Assembly: GCA_023459095.1 (NCBI GenBank)
Contig: JAEWVQ010000148.1
Coordinates: forward strand, 1-64,000
Length of the DNA stretch: 64,000 nucleotides
Origin: Pseudomonadota bacterium
Lineage (GTDB): Bacteria > Pseudomonadota > Gammaproteobacteria > Burkholderiales > Rhodocyclaceae
Reading direction: 5' to 3'
Both the position numbers and the translations under genes were made by a program. A model generated the notes under the pieces. It was not told the DNA's origin. It was given only the letters and a program-made list of their open reading frames with translations, and searched no databases. This document shows, piece by piece, positions 9,727 through 17,818 of the stretch. Each line of letters starts with the position of its first letter. The stretch's first letter is position 1.

Positions 9727-10740
9727 TCAGGGGCCGCGGAACGACGCCGGCGGGAGTTGTCCGCCGACCGCGCGGAGCGCTTCGAGCACCGCAGCGACGG
9801 CCCGCGCACACGGTTCGGCATGGAGGGCGACGATGGTCGGCGACACGCTCGTCACTGCCAGCGGCAGGGCATGCAGCGCGCTGCCGGTGGGCAGGCGGGT
9901 GACGCTGTTGTAGAACGAGGCGAACAGGCAGGTCGAGCGTTGCGCGATCGCCGCATTGGTCACCACCGACACCGACTCGAGGAGCACCGGCGGCAGCGCC
10001 ACGCCGTGGCGGGCGAACTCCGCCTCGACCGCCTGGCGCATCGGCGTGCCCGGCGGCGCCATGATCCACGGATGGCGTGCGGCATCCTGCCAGCTCACCG
10101 TGTCCTGCCCGCGCAGCGGATGCGCCGCGCTGCAGAACACCCGGACCTGTTCATCGTAAAGCGGCGCAATCGCCAGCCCCGAGTTCATCGCCGCGGCATC
10201 GAGCCGGCAGATCACCAGATCGAGCTCGTGGCGCTGCACCTGCGGGAGCAGGCGGTCGAGCGTGTTCTCGTGCAGCCGGATCTGCAGCGGTCGGCCGTGG
10301 CGCTCGAGGTAGGCCAGGGTGTCGGGGATCAACACCAGGGCCATGCCCGGCAGAATCCCGACGCTGACGCTGTGGCCGAAGCCCTGGCGCAGGGCCGCGA
10401 ATGCCGGCTCGACCGCACGCAGTTGCGCGAGCGCCTGGTCGACCGCGTCGAGCAGGGCTGCGCCGAACGCGGTGGGCGCGACGTGACGTGTGGTGCGTTC
10501 GAACAGCACCGCCGACAGCGCGCTTTCCAGATCCTGCAGCCACCGGGAAATCGCCGATTGGGTAAGCGCGCAATGTTCGGCGGTCTGGCTGAAACTGCGC
10601 GTGCGGCCGAGCAGGCTCAGCGTCTCCAGATCGCGCAGGCGCAGCCGGCGCAAGGCCTGGGGCAAGCGCAGCGCGGCATCGCGCTCACCGCTCTCGCCGC
10701 TCGGGACGGGGGGCGGTCCGGGAGGGCGCTGCGGGCTCAT
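9727..10740 (-). CDS. LysR-type transcriptional regulator
   Basis: 337 residues. An unusual Pro-rich N-terminal extension of about 35 residues precedes the winged helix-turn-helix (LRDLETLSLLGRTRSFSQTA then LTQSAISRWLQDLE, about 36-80). A periplasmic-binding-like effector domain follows from about 110 to 320 (VSVGILPGMALVLIP, ELDLVICRLD). The extension makes it longer than the usual 290-310; a later start is possible but no strong internal start with a ribosome site was seen. It is divergent from the octahaem cytochrome gene across 184 bases, and this geometry suggests it controls that gene. It converges with the sulfatase. The effector is unknown. Confidence 0.85.
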   Translation of the reverse strand: MSPQRPPGPPPVPSGESGERDAALRLPQALRRLRLRDLETLSLLGRTRSFSQTAEHCALTQSAISRWLQDLESALSAVLFERTTRHVAPTAFGAALLDAVDQALAQLRAVEPAFAALRQGFGHSVSVGILPGMALVLIPDTLAYLERHGRPLQIRLHENTLDRLLPQVQRHELDLVICRLDAAAMNSGLAIAPLYDEQVRVFCSAAHPLRGQDTVSWQDAARHPWIMAPPGTPMRQAVEAEFARHGVALPPVLLESVSVVTNAAIAQRSTCLFASFYNSVTRLPTGSALHALPLAVTSVSPTIVALHAEPCARAVAAVLEALRAVGGQLPPASFRGP

Positions 10741-10810
10741 GTCGCGTTTGCCGCGCGCCCACGGGCGAAGGCGCCGCGGCGTGCATCGTTATAGTGGTTT
10801 TTAGATTCGC

Positions 10811-10886
10811 GCATGCGCATGCTTCCAGGGCGAATTCGTCGAGTCTGCGGCCCCGGACGGGGTCGCGGCGAGGGCGCATTGTGCGC
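10811..10886. promoter_or_regulatory. dyads in the LysR / cytochrome divergent region
   Basis: Two short inverted repeats stand out: the perfect palindrome GCATGCGCATGC (10811-10822) and GCGCA-TTG-TGCGC (10874-10886). LysR proteins often bind dyads in such divergent regions. GC-rich palindromes arise easily by chance here, so this is only a pointer. Confidence 0.25.
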
Positions 10887-10924
10887 AGCCGCGGAACGCG
10901 GGCGCAAGTTGTGGGGGATCGATC

Positions 10925-13171
10925 ATGGTGCGAGAACGCGTGCGCGGCCTGTGGCTGGCCGCCTGTCTAGTCTGGCCTGGCGCTGTGTTGCCGGCGTCGG
11001 CGGTGGGCGAGGCGCCCGGTTGGGTGGACGAGCAGGTCTGCCGCGACTGCCACGCCGATCAGGCCACGCGCTGGCAGGCCTCGCAGCACGCGCGTGCGAT
11101 GCAGCCGGCGACCGCGGCCACCGTGCTCGGTGATTTTTCCGGACGCAGCACCGCCGCCGACGAGCCCGCCATCCGCTTCACGCGGCGGGCGGGCCGCTAC
11201 AGTGTGGTCGCCACCGATGGCGCAGGGCGGGCGCGCAGCTTCGAGGTCACCCATACCTTCGGGGTGGCGCCCTTGCAGCAATACCTGGTGCGCGCTGCCG
11301 AGGGCCGGCTGCAGGCTCTCACCGTGGCCTGGGATACCGTGGGCAAGCGCTGGTTCTCGCTGTATCCGGGCGAGGTGCTCGCGCCGACCGACCCCCGGCA
11401 CTGGGCGCGACGCGGTGCGAACTGGAACACGATGTGCGCCGCCTGCCATTCCGGCGGCGTGCGCAAGGGCTACGACCTTGCCACCGACCGTTACGACACC
11501 CGTTACCAGACCGTGGCGGTCGGCTGCCAGGCCTGCCATGGTCCGGCGGCCCGGCATCTGGCGCGCGTGGCCGGTGTGCCGGCCCCCGCGGCGGCCGCGG
11601 AGGGCGGCAGCGACACCGGCTTTGCGCCGCTCGCCAGCGGCCAGGGCCACGGCGAGCCGCAGGTCGATGCCTGCGCGCAGTGTCACGCCTTCCGCACCCA
11701 GCTCGTGGCGCAGCACCGCCACGACGAGCGCTTTCTCGACCAGTACCTGCCCGTCCTGCTGAGCGAGGGCAATTATTTCGCCGACGGACAGCAGCAGGGT
11801 GAGGTTTTCGTCTGGGGCTCCTGGCTGCAAAGCCGCATGCATCAGCGCGGCCTGGTCTGCAGCGACTGCCACGATGTCCATTCCGGTGCCCTCCATGCCG
11901 CCGGTGATGCCTTATGCACGAGCTGTCACGGGCCGCAGGGGCCGGTTGCCGCGCGGGTGCGCGCCGGCATCGATTTTTCCGGGCTGACGCGCAAGGACTA
12001 CCGCGCCGAGTCCCACCACCGCCACGGCAGCACCCCGCCGGCGTGCGTCGCCTGCCATGCCGGCAAGCGCGACTACATGGTGGTCGATGGCCGCCTCGAC
12101 CACGCCTTCCGCATCCCCCGGCCCGAGGTCGCGGCACGCGCCGGCGCGCCCGACCCCTGCACCGCCTGCCACACCGGGCGCGATGCGACATGGGCGGTCC
12201 AGGCCTATGCGCGTCTGTACCGGCCGCAGGCCGAGTTGCCGGCGCACTACGGCGATGCCTTCAGCGCCGCGCGTGCCCACGGCGAGGAGGCCGCGCCGCG
12301 CCTGCTCGCGGTCGCGCGCGATGCCGCGCAGCCGGCGATCGTGCGCGCGAATGCGCTGCAGTTGCTGGGCGGATTCCCGGGGCGCGAGGCCGCCCGCGTG
12401 CTGCGCCAGGGAACGGCGGATGCATCGGCCCTGGTGCGCCTGGGGGCCGTCCACGGCCTCGGTGGGCTCGCCCCCGCGGAGGCCGTGGCGCTCCTCGTCG
12501 AACGGCTCGACGATCCGGTGCGCAGCATACGGGTCGCGGCGGCGGGGCTGCTGCTGGGGCGCAGCCAGGGGCTGGACGCAGCGGCCGCGCGCGCGCTCGG
12601 CGAGTACGAGGCTGCGCAGCGCGAGAACGCCGACCGCCCCGAAGGCTTGATCAACCTGGCGCGCCTCGCCCTGCATCGCGGCCGAAGCGATGAAGCCGAG
12701 CACCTGCTGCGCCTTGCCGCCACCCGCCATCGCGGTTTCGTCCCCGCCCACCTCGCGCTGGCCGAAATCCTGCGCCGGCGCGGCGGCGAGGCCGCGGCCG
12801 CCGCGGTGCTCGACGACGCTCTGCGCGCCGTCCCCGGCGAGCCCGCGCTGCGCGAGGCACAGGCACAGGCCCTCGTCCGGCAACGCCGCTACGCCGAAGC
12901 CGAGGCGTTGCTCGCCGAGCTGGCGAAGGCGGGAACGGCGAGCGCGACCGGCGTCCTGCTGCACGCCCAGCTCATCGCCGAGCGCGGTGACCTCGCCGCC
13001 GCGGGGGGCGCGCTCGACGGTGCGCGCGCGCGTCTGGGCGGGCGGCGCGAACTGCTGCTGAGCCTCGCCGCGCTGCAGGTCCGCCAGGGGCAGGGCGAGG
13101 CGGCGCGGGCGACGCTGGACGCACTGGCCCGCATCAACCCCGACGACCCGGCCTTGCCGCGGCGCCCATGA
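10925..13171 (+). CDS. eight-haem c-type cytochrome with C-terminal HEAT/TPR-like repeats
   Basis: 748-residue exported protein. A signal peptide (LWLAACLVWPGAVLPASA) is followed by eight CxxCH haem-binding motifs at residues 39, 171, 201, 250, 312, 331, 374 and 412. Additional His residues (HTFG, HHRHGS, HDVHS) are possible distal ligands. From about 430 to 560 the sequence becomes HEAT-like alpha-helical repeats (VRANALQLLGG, VRLGAVHGLGG, IRVAAAGLLLG). From about 560 to 748 it looks like TPRs (EGLINLARLALHRGRSDEAE). This architecture belongs to a poorly characterised family of tetratricopeptide multihaem cytochromes; a periplasmic electron-transfer or redox-enzyme role on an unknown substrate is inferred. 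GGGGGA precedes ATG 10925. A psiF-like gene follows after 48 bases. Confidence 0.85.
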   Translation: MVRERVRGLWLAACLVWPGAVLPASAVGEAPGWVDEQVCRDCHADQATRWQASQHARAMQPATAATVLGDFSGRSTAADEPAIRFTRRAGRYSVVATDGAGRARSFEVTHTFGVAPLQQYLVRAAEGRLQALTVAWDTVGKRWFSLYPGEVLAPTDPRHWARRGANWNTMCAACHSGGVRKGYDLATDRYDTRYQTVAVGCQACHGPAARHLARVAGVPAPAAAAEGGSDTGFAPLASGQGHGEPQVDACAQCHAFRTQLVAQHRHDERFLDQYLPVLLSEGNYFADGQQQGEVFVWGSWLQSRMHQRGLVCSDCHDVHSGALHAAGDALCTSCHGPQGPVAARVRAGIDFSGLTRKDYRAESHHRHGSTPPACVACHAGKRDYMVVDGRLDHAFRIPRPEVAARAGAPDPCTACHTGRDATWAVQAYARLYRPQAELPAHYGDAFSAARAHGEEAAPRLLAVARDAAQPAIVRANALQLLGGFPGREAARVLRQGTADASALVRLGAVHGLGGLAPAEAVALLVERLDDPVRSIRVAAAGLLLGRSQGLDAAAARALGEYEAAQRENADRPEGLINLARLALHRGRSDEAEHLLRLAATRHRGFVPAHLALAEILRRRGGEAAAAAVLDDALRAVPGEPALREAQAQALVRQRRYAEAEALLAELAKAGTASATGVLLHAQLIAERGDLAAAGGALDGARARLGGRRELLLSLAALQVRQGQGEAARATLDALARINPDDPALPRRP

Positions 13172-13219
13172 TCCGGTAAGCATGCACGGCATGAACATCA
13201 ACCCAGGAGTGGATGAGCG

Positions 13220-13483
13220 ATGAAGACGATCATGGTGGGGGCGCTGCTGGCCGCCCTGGCGATGGCGCCGGCGTCGGCCGCGGAGGCCAGCTGCGCGGCG
13301 GTGGCGAAGGACAAGAAGCTTGCCGGCGCGGCGCGGACCAGTTTCATGAAGAAATGCGAGCAGGACGCCCGTGCGGCGTGCGAGGCGAGCGCGGCGGAGA
13401 AGAAGCTGGCCGGCGCGGCGAAGACCAGTTTTACCGGCAAGTGCATCAGGGATGCGGTCGGCGACGCGGGCGGCGCCCCCTGA
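13220..13483 (+). CDS. PsiF-repeat small exported protein
   Basis: 87 residues: a signal peptide (MVGALLAALAMAPASAAEA) and two PsiF-type repeats, each of form C-x-A-x-A-x(2)-KKLAGAA-x-TSF-x(2)-KC. The first begins at the CAAVAKDKK segment, the second at CEASAAEKK. In E. coli psiF is phosphate-starvation inducible, but its biochemical role is unknown. AGGAG at 13205-13209 precedes ATG 13220. It lies 48 bases after the cytochrome gene on the same strand and may be co-transcribed with it. No Pho box was seen directly upstream. Confidence 0.85.
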   Translation: MKTIMVGALLAALAMAPASAAEASCAAVAKDKKLAGAARTSFMKKCEQDARAACEASAAEKKLAGAAKTSFTGKCIRDAVGDAGGAP

Positions 13484-13561
13484 AGCGTCGGTTTGCCGCA
13501 TCGCCCCTGGCGCGGCCGGCCTCGGGCCGGCGCACGGGACTGCGGTGTGCTGCGGGCGCGT

Positions 13562-14128
13562 TCAGCGCGCGCCGAGCAGCATGCTGCGGGTGTTGAGGTC
13601 GAGCGGCAGGGCGTAGTCGTGGGCGGCGAGGGCGACGTTGGTGGTCGGCTGGATCACCTTGAGGTTGATGTAGACGAAGTCGCGGCTTTCGCCATAGGAG
13701 CCGACGACCACGGCCTGGGCGTTGTGGGCGCTGGCGAGGTCGCGGATTTCGCGCGTCAGCATCAGTTCGCCCTGATCGCGCTGCATGTACACGCTGTTGC
13801 GCAATTTCATTTCCACCATGCGGTGCCCGGCCTGCACGAAGCGCGCCGACACTTGCTCCGACACCAGTCGGCCCAGCGTCGACGAGCGTTCGAGCGCGTC
13901 GATGTTCACCAGAGTCGCGACGATCAGCGGCTGGCCGGCGCCGAGCTTGCCCTGGAGCTGGTCGAGCAGCGCTTCGGCGGCGCGGTAGTTGGCGGGGACG
14001 AAGGGGTTGCGCGTGGCGTCCTCGTAGGTCGGCAGGCCACGGCTGCCGAAGCCGTCGGTGACGCAGGCGGTGGCGAACAGGCCGCAGCCGGCGGCGAGGA
14101 GCAGGGTGGCGAGGCGGCGCGGCGTCAT
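13562..14128 (-). CDS. FlgO-like outer-membrane lipoprotein
   Basis: 188 residues with a lipoprotein signal ending in LFATAC (Cys about 22). The body resembles the FlgO domain: AAEALLDQLQGKL, PLIVATLVNIDALERSSTLGRLVSEQVSARF and a conserved AVVVGSYGESRDFVYINLKVI segment. FlgO proteins are envelope proteins linked to flagellar outer structures in Vibrio, but the same fold occurs outside flagellar loci and no flagellar gene is near. Start ATG 14128 overlaps the stop of the upstream lipoprotein gene by the four bases ATGA, implying translational coupling. The frame is open further upstream but without lipoprotein character. Confidence 0.75.
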   Translation of the reverse strand: MTPRRLATLLLAAGCGLFATACVTDGFGSRGLPTYEDATRNPFVPANYRAAEALLDQLQGKLGAGQPLIVATLVNIDALERSSTLGRLVSEQVSARFVQAGHRMVEMKLRNSVYMQRDQGELMLTREIRDLASAHNAQAVVVGSYGESRDFVYINLKVIQPTTNVALAAHDYALPLDLNTRSMLLGAR

Positions 14129-14826
14129 CGGCGGCTGCTCCCGGTGACCGCAATCGTGCGCTCCGGGGCCGGTGTCGGCGCGGCCGGCGGCGGCGGCGGC
14201 GGGGTGTAGAGCGCGATGTCGTGGTCGGCGGCGTAGTACACGCTGGTGTGGCGGACGCGGTACTGCTGCGCGTCGGACACCGTGGCGGTGATGATGATCT
14301 CGGTCTGCGGCGTGGCGCCAGTGGCGAATTCGGCACGGAACCAGCGCTCGGCGTCGAGCGAGGCCAGCGCCAGCATGGTGCCGGCGCCGGGCGAGGCGTG
14401 CAGCGCGACTTCGTGGATGGCCCACAGGTTGGCGCCGAGCGTGGTCGGCGCGCCGGCGTAGCGGTATTGCGGGCGGCTGGGCGCGAAGGCGACGATCTGG
14501 GTGTCGATATCGACGATCTGCGCGCCCTCGGGCTGCTTCATCACCGGATGGCCGAAGCCGACCAGGGAGGTGATGAGCTGGCTGGTGAAGGCGCGCTCGA
14601 ATTCGCTGGGCGCGGCCGCCTGGCGGATGTGGATCGGCTCGCGGCCGGGCATGCGGATGCTCAGCTGGCGGGCAACGTCGCGCGCGATCACGGTCCAGTG
14701 GGCGGCGGCCTGCAGCTTGGGCTGGGTGGTGGTGGGGAAGTTGGTGGCCAGCGGCGCCTCGGTGTAGGGGGCGGCGCAGCCGGCGGCGAGCAGGGTGGCG
14801 GCCAGGCCGATCAGCGTGTTCTTCAT
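14125..14826 (-). CDS. putative lipoprotein, partner of the FlgO-like protein
   Basis: 233 residues with lipobox LLAAGC (Cys at 17). The mature domain (about 25-200) includes WTVIARDVARQLSIRMPG and QIVDIDTQIVAFAPSRPQYRYAG. It ends in a run of eight prolines and Pro/Ala repeats followed by a basic tail. No certain family is known; such proteins sit next to FlgO-like lipoproteins in other proteobacteria. ATG 14826 is chosen because the signal peptide starts there. It overlaps the next gene by 4 bases. The Pro-rich linker suggests a periplasmic spacer or cell-wall-spanning segment. Confidence 0.65.
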   Translation of the reverse strand: MKNTLIGLAATLLAAGCAAPYTEAPLATNFPTTTQPKLQAAAHWTVIARDVARQLSIRMPGREPIHIRQAAAPSEFERAFTSQLITSLVGFGHPVMKQPEGAQIVDIDTQIVAFAPSRPQYRYAGAPTTLGANLWAIHEVALHASPGAGTMLALASLDAERWFRAEFATGATPQTEIIITATVSDAQQYRVRHTSVYYAADHDIALYTPPPPPPAAPTPAPERTIAVTGSSRR

Positions 14827-14967
14827 CGGTGCGTTCTCGTAGCCGGCGGGCGCGCTATCGCGCGTTGCCGGGCGCTGGGGGCGGGGTTGGACAGGGCGGG
14901 CACGGCGCGGCGGCGGTCGGGCCGGCGGCGTGTCGCGCCGGATTGTACCCGTGCTCGCCTGCATTCG

Positions 14968-16593
14968 TTATGCGCTGCGCAGGCCGGCGCGGCGGGTGAG
15001 CCAGACCGCGCCCAGCGGCAGGACGCAGCCGATGAGGGTGACCGCGACCAGCAGCGCGCCCAGCTCGCTGTAGTCGGCGGGCACGGTCACCACGCCGCTG
15101 GCGGCGTCGCGCACTTCGCGGGTCACGGTGTAGTACTGGTTCAGGTATTTCGTGCCCAGCTGCGACGCCGACAGTGCGAGGTTGGTGAACGAGGCCATCA
15201 CCGCGAAGAAGGTTGCCTTCAGGTGCGGCGGCGCGGAGTTGGCGATCCACGCCAGCATCGGCACCATCGACACCTGGCCGAGCGGCGATTCGAGCGCGGT
15301 GTTGGCCATCGCGATGAAGCGTGCGTCGACCACGCCGCCGGTATGGGCCGCGGTCCAGTGGTGCAGGCCGTGGTACATGCCGATGATGGGCAGCGACAGC
15401 ACGGTGGCGGCGACGGTCAGGAAGATCACGATCTGCGCGATCGATTTTTCCGCCATGAAGCGCCGGAACAGGAACAGGCCGGCGAGGGTGAGCGTGCTGA
15501 CGATGAGGTCGAGGCGCGACAGAAAACTCTGGTCGAAGCCGAGCTCGTCGATCATCCACCATGTGGCGCTCGCCCCCGGCAGCGGCATCGCGCGGAAGAT
15601 GAAGATCACGATCACGGTGCCGAGCAGGGTGCGTGCGGCCTCGGCGGAGAGCTCGCGCAGCAGGCGGGTGATCATGAAGCCGATGATCGCGAACGAGCCG
15701 GCGAAGATGATCTCCTGCCCGTAGGCCACGCCGGACAGGCCGACGCCGAGGGTGACCGCGACGAACAGCGCGCTGCCGCCGAGAATCCACCAGTTCGGCG
15801 CGGTCGGGTCTTCGGGTTGGTGGAGCAGACGGTCGATCTCGGCACGGTCGCGGCCGAGCGCGGCGAGCCGGCGCGCCTCGCGGCGCTTGAGCGCGGCGGC
15901 GAGCACCACGCCGCTCACCGAGAGCAGCGGAATGAGCAGCGCGAGCTCGTAGATACGCAGGTAGATCGCCACCTTGTCGGCCTCGGGCAGATGCTCGGCG
16001 CCCTGGAACATGACCACGTTGGCCATCGACACCAGCACCGTGCCGCCGATGATCGCCACCCGCCCGAGCATCTGCATCGTGGTGTGCATCAGGCGCACGG
16101 TGTCGGCGGCGATCGGTGCGCCCTGGCGGTCCACACGCGGCACCGCCTCCACGGTCATCGCATCGGCGACCGCGTCCTGCATCACGTAGCCCACCGGCGA
16201 CAGCAGGGTGGAGAGCACGAACCAGGCCTCGGCCGGCATCACCGCGCGCATCGCGTCCGGGTGGCCGATGAGGCCGATCATGATCATCAGGCTGCACGCG
16301 ATCAGCGTCGCCCCCAGATAGACCAGTCCGGCCTTGTAGCGCCACAGCAGATCGACCAGATGGCCGATGGGCATTTTCAGCGCCCACGGAATCATCGCCC
16401 AGAAGCCGAGCGCGGCGAGGAAGGCGGCGGAGAGGTCGAGGTAGTCCTTGATGAAGAAGGTGCCGACGATGCCGGTGAGGCCGGATACTCCGGCCGCGCA
16501 ATACACCATCAGCGGCGGCAGGTAGGAGAGTCGCATCTCGCGACCGAGTCCGAGGATGTTGCGGTCGATCCAGCGATACAGGGCGGTGAGCAC
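14968..16593 (-). CDS. MFS-type permease, BT1 (folate/biopterin transporter)-like
   Basis: 541-residue inner-membrane protein with about 12 hydrophobic segments. Motifs such as ALKMPIGHLVDLLWRYK (loop after TM2-3) and GYVMQDAVADAMTVEAVP resemble the BT1/folate-biopterin transporter branch of the major facilitator superfamily. A cytoplasmic charged loop (ALKRREARRLAALGRDRAE) divides the two halves, as in MFS proteins. The substrate cannot be told from sequence. Downstream on the same strand come the two lipoprotein genes (141-base gap); upstream is lrgB (34-base gap), so a membrane-gene operon is possible. Confidence 0.7.
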   Translation of the reverse strand: MLTALYRWIDRNILGLGREMRLSYLPPLMVYCAAGVSGLTGIVGTFFIKDYLDLSAAFLAALGFWAMIPWALKMPIGHLVDLLWRYKAGLVYLGATLIACSLMIMIGLIGHPDAMRAVMPAEAWFVLSTLLSPVGYVMQDAVADAMTVEAVPRVDRQGAPIAADTVRLMHTTMQMLGRVAIIGGTVLVSMANVVMFQGAEHLPEADKVAIYLRIYELALLIPLLSVSGVVLAAALKRREARRLAALGRDRAEIDRLLHQPEDPTAPNWWILGGSALFVAVTLGVGLSGVAYGQEIIFAGSFAIIGFMITRLLRELSAEAARTLLGTVIVIFIFRAMPLPGASATWWMIDELGFDQSFLSRLDLIVSTLTLAGLFLFRRFMAEKSIAQIVIFLTVAATVLSLPIIGMYHGLHHWTAAHTGGVVDARFIAMANTALESPLGQVSMVPMLAWIANSAPPHLKATFFAVMASFTNLALSASQLGTKYLNQYYTVTREVRDAASGVVTVPADYSELGALLVAVTLIGCVLPLGAVWLTRRAGLRSA

Positions 16594-16627
16594 GGCGGTC
16601 CTTCGATGGCGGTTGGGTGGGGCGGAC

Positions 16628-17374
16628 TCAGCGGCCGAGCAGGCGCTCGATCCACGGCAGCAGCCAGGGCAGGGACAGCGCGGTGAGCAGACCGTTCAGC
16701 CCCATCGCCAGCGCGGCGAAGGCGCCGGCCTGCTCGCTGACCTGGAAGGCGCGCGCCGTGCCGATGCCGTGCGAGGCGAGGCCGATGGCGAAGCCGCGCA
16801 CGGCGTGGTCGTCGATGCGCAGCCAGCGGTAGAGGTAGCGCGCGCCGACGGCGCCGAGGATGCCGGTGACGATGACCAGCACCGCGGTCAGCGAGGGCAG
16901 GCCGCCGAGGCGCTCGGCGACCGCCATCGCGATCGGCGTGGTCACGCTCTTGGGCGCGAGCGACATCAGCGATTCGCGGCTCGCCCCCAGCGCGGCACCG
17001 AGCGCCCATGCCGACAGCACCGCGGTGAGCGAGCCGGCGACCAGCGCGAGCAGCAGCGGGGCGGCCATCGCCTTCAGGCGCGGCCACTGCGCATGGAGCG
17101 GAATCGCCAGCGCCACGGTGGCGGGGCCGAGCAGGAAGTGCACGAACTGGGCGCCGTCGAAATAGCGCTGATACGGCATGCCGGTGGCGAGCAGCACGGC
17201 GACGAGCAGCGCCACCGCGATCAGCACCGGATTGGCGAGCGGATGGAAGCCGAGGCGCTTGTAGGCGGCGAAGGCGATCTGGTAGGCGAGCAGGGTGAGG
17301 GTGAGACCGAGCAGCGGCGAGGCCGACAGATAGACCCAGATCTCGTCGAACGAGGCGGCCGGCGCGGGCGTCAT
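16628..17374 (-). CDS. lrgB: LrgB/CidB family inner-membrane protein
   Basis: 248 residues, highly hydrophobic, with the family hallmarks LAPKSVTTPIAMAVAERLGG and a later GFAIGLASHGIGTARAF segment. LrgA/LrgB and CidA/CidB pairs are holin/antiholin-like proteins that influence murein hydrolase activity, and some act as pyruvate or glycolate carriers. ATG 17374 overlaps the lrgA stop by ATGA, so the two are translationally coupled. The frame extends upstream but conservation starts with the first hydrophobic helix shortly after MTPAPAASFDEIW. Confidence 0.88.
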   Translation of the reverse strand: MTPAPAASFDEIWVYLSASPLLGLTLTLLAYQIAFAAYKRLGFHPLANPVLIAVALLVAVLLATGMPYQRYFDGAQFVHFLLGPATVALAIPLHAQWPRLKAMAAPLLLALVAGSLTAVLSAWALGAALGASRESLMSLAPKSVTTPIAMAVAERLGGLPSLTAVLVIVTGILGAVGARYLYRWLRIDDHAVRGFAIGLASHGIGTARAFQVSEQAGAFAALAMGLNGLLTALSLPWLLPWIERLLGR

Positions 17375-17748
17375 GGGGCCGGCTCCCGGTGTTCGCCGTG
17401 GTCGCCATGATTGTGGCGGCGGCTCAACGCGCGCAGCACGAGCGCGGTGACGACGATGCCGAGCGCGGTGCTGCCGATCAGCGCCACCGTCAGCGGCAGC
17501 CACTCGTCGGCGAGGCGGTGGCCGTAGAGCACGATGCCGGTGCCGGCGGGCACGAACAGCAGCGACAGATGCTGCAGCAGGGTGCCGGCGGTCTGGCGCA
17601 GTTCGTTGCCGGGGCCGCCGCGCACGACGAGGGCGACGAACAGCAGCGCCATGCCGACCACCGGGCCGGGCACGGGCAGACCGAGGGCGCGCACGAGCAC
17701 TTCGCCGGCGAGCTGGAAAACGAGGAGCAGGGTCAGGGCGGCAAGCAT
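17371..17748 (-). CDS. lrgA: LrgA/CidA family holin-like protein
   Basis: 125 residues with four hydrophobic segments and the CidA/LrgA signature LPVPGPVVGMALLFVAL near residues 24-40. The PAGTGIVLYG segment in the middle is also typical. The C-terminus is a short cytoplasmic tail with a His cluster (RRHNHGDHGEH) that could bind metal. It is expected to act with LrgB in the inner membrane. In other bacteria LysR (CidR) or LytSR systems control this pair; neither lies adjacent here. Confidence 0.85.
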   Translation of the reverse strand: MLAALTLLLVFQLAGEVLVRALGLPVPGPVVGMALLFVALVVRGGPGNELRQTAGTLLQHLSLLFVPAGTGIVLYGHRLADEWLPLTVALIGSTALGIVVTALVLRALSRRHNHGDHGEHREPAP

Positions 17749-17818
17749 GGCGGTGCAGCGGGGAGATCGGATCTGCTGGGTAAGCTGCGGAGATTAGCAG
17801 CGGTGCGCGGCGCGTGCC

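Noticed and set aside
7489..10740. Genomic island inserted at tRNA-Pro
   Set aside because: No integrase, no direct repeat of the tRNA 3' end and no abrupt loss of GC content except the short promoter region before the sulfatase.
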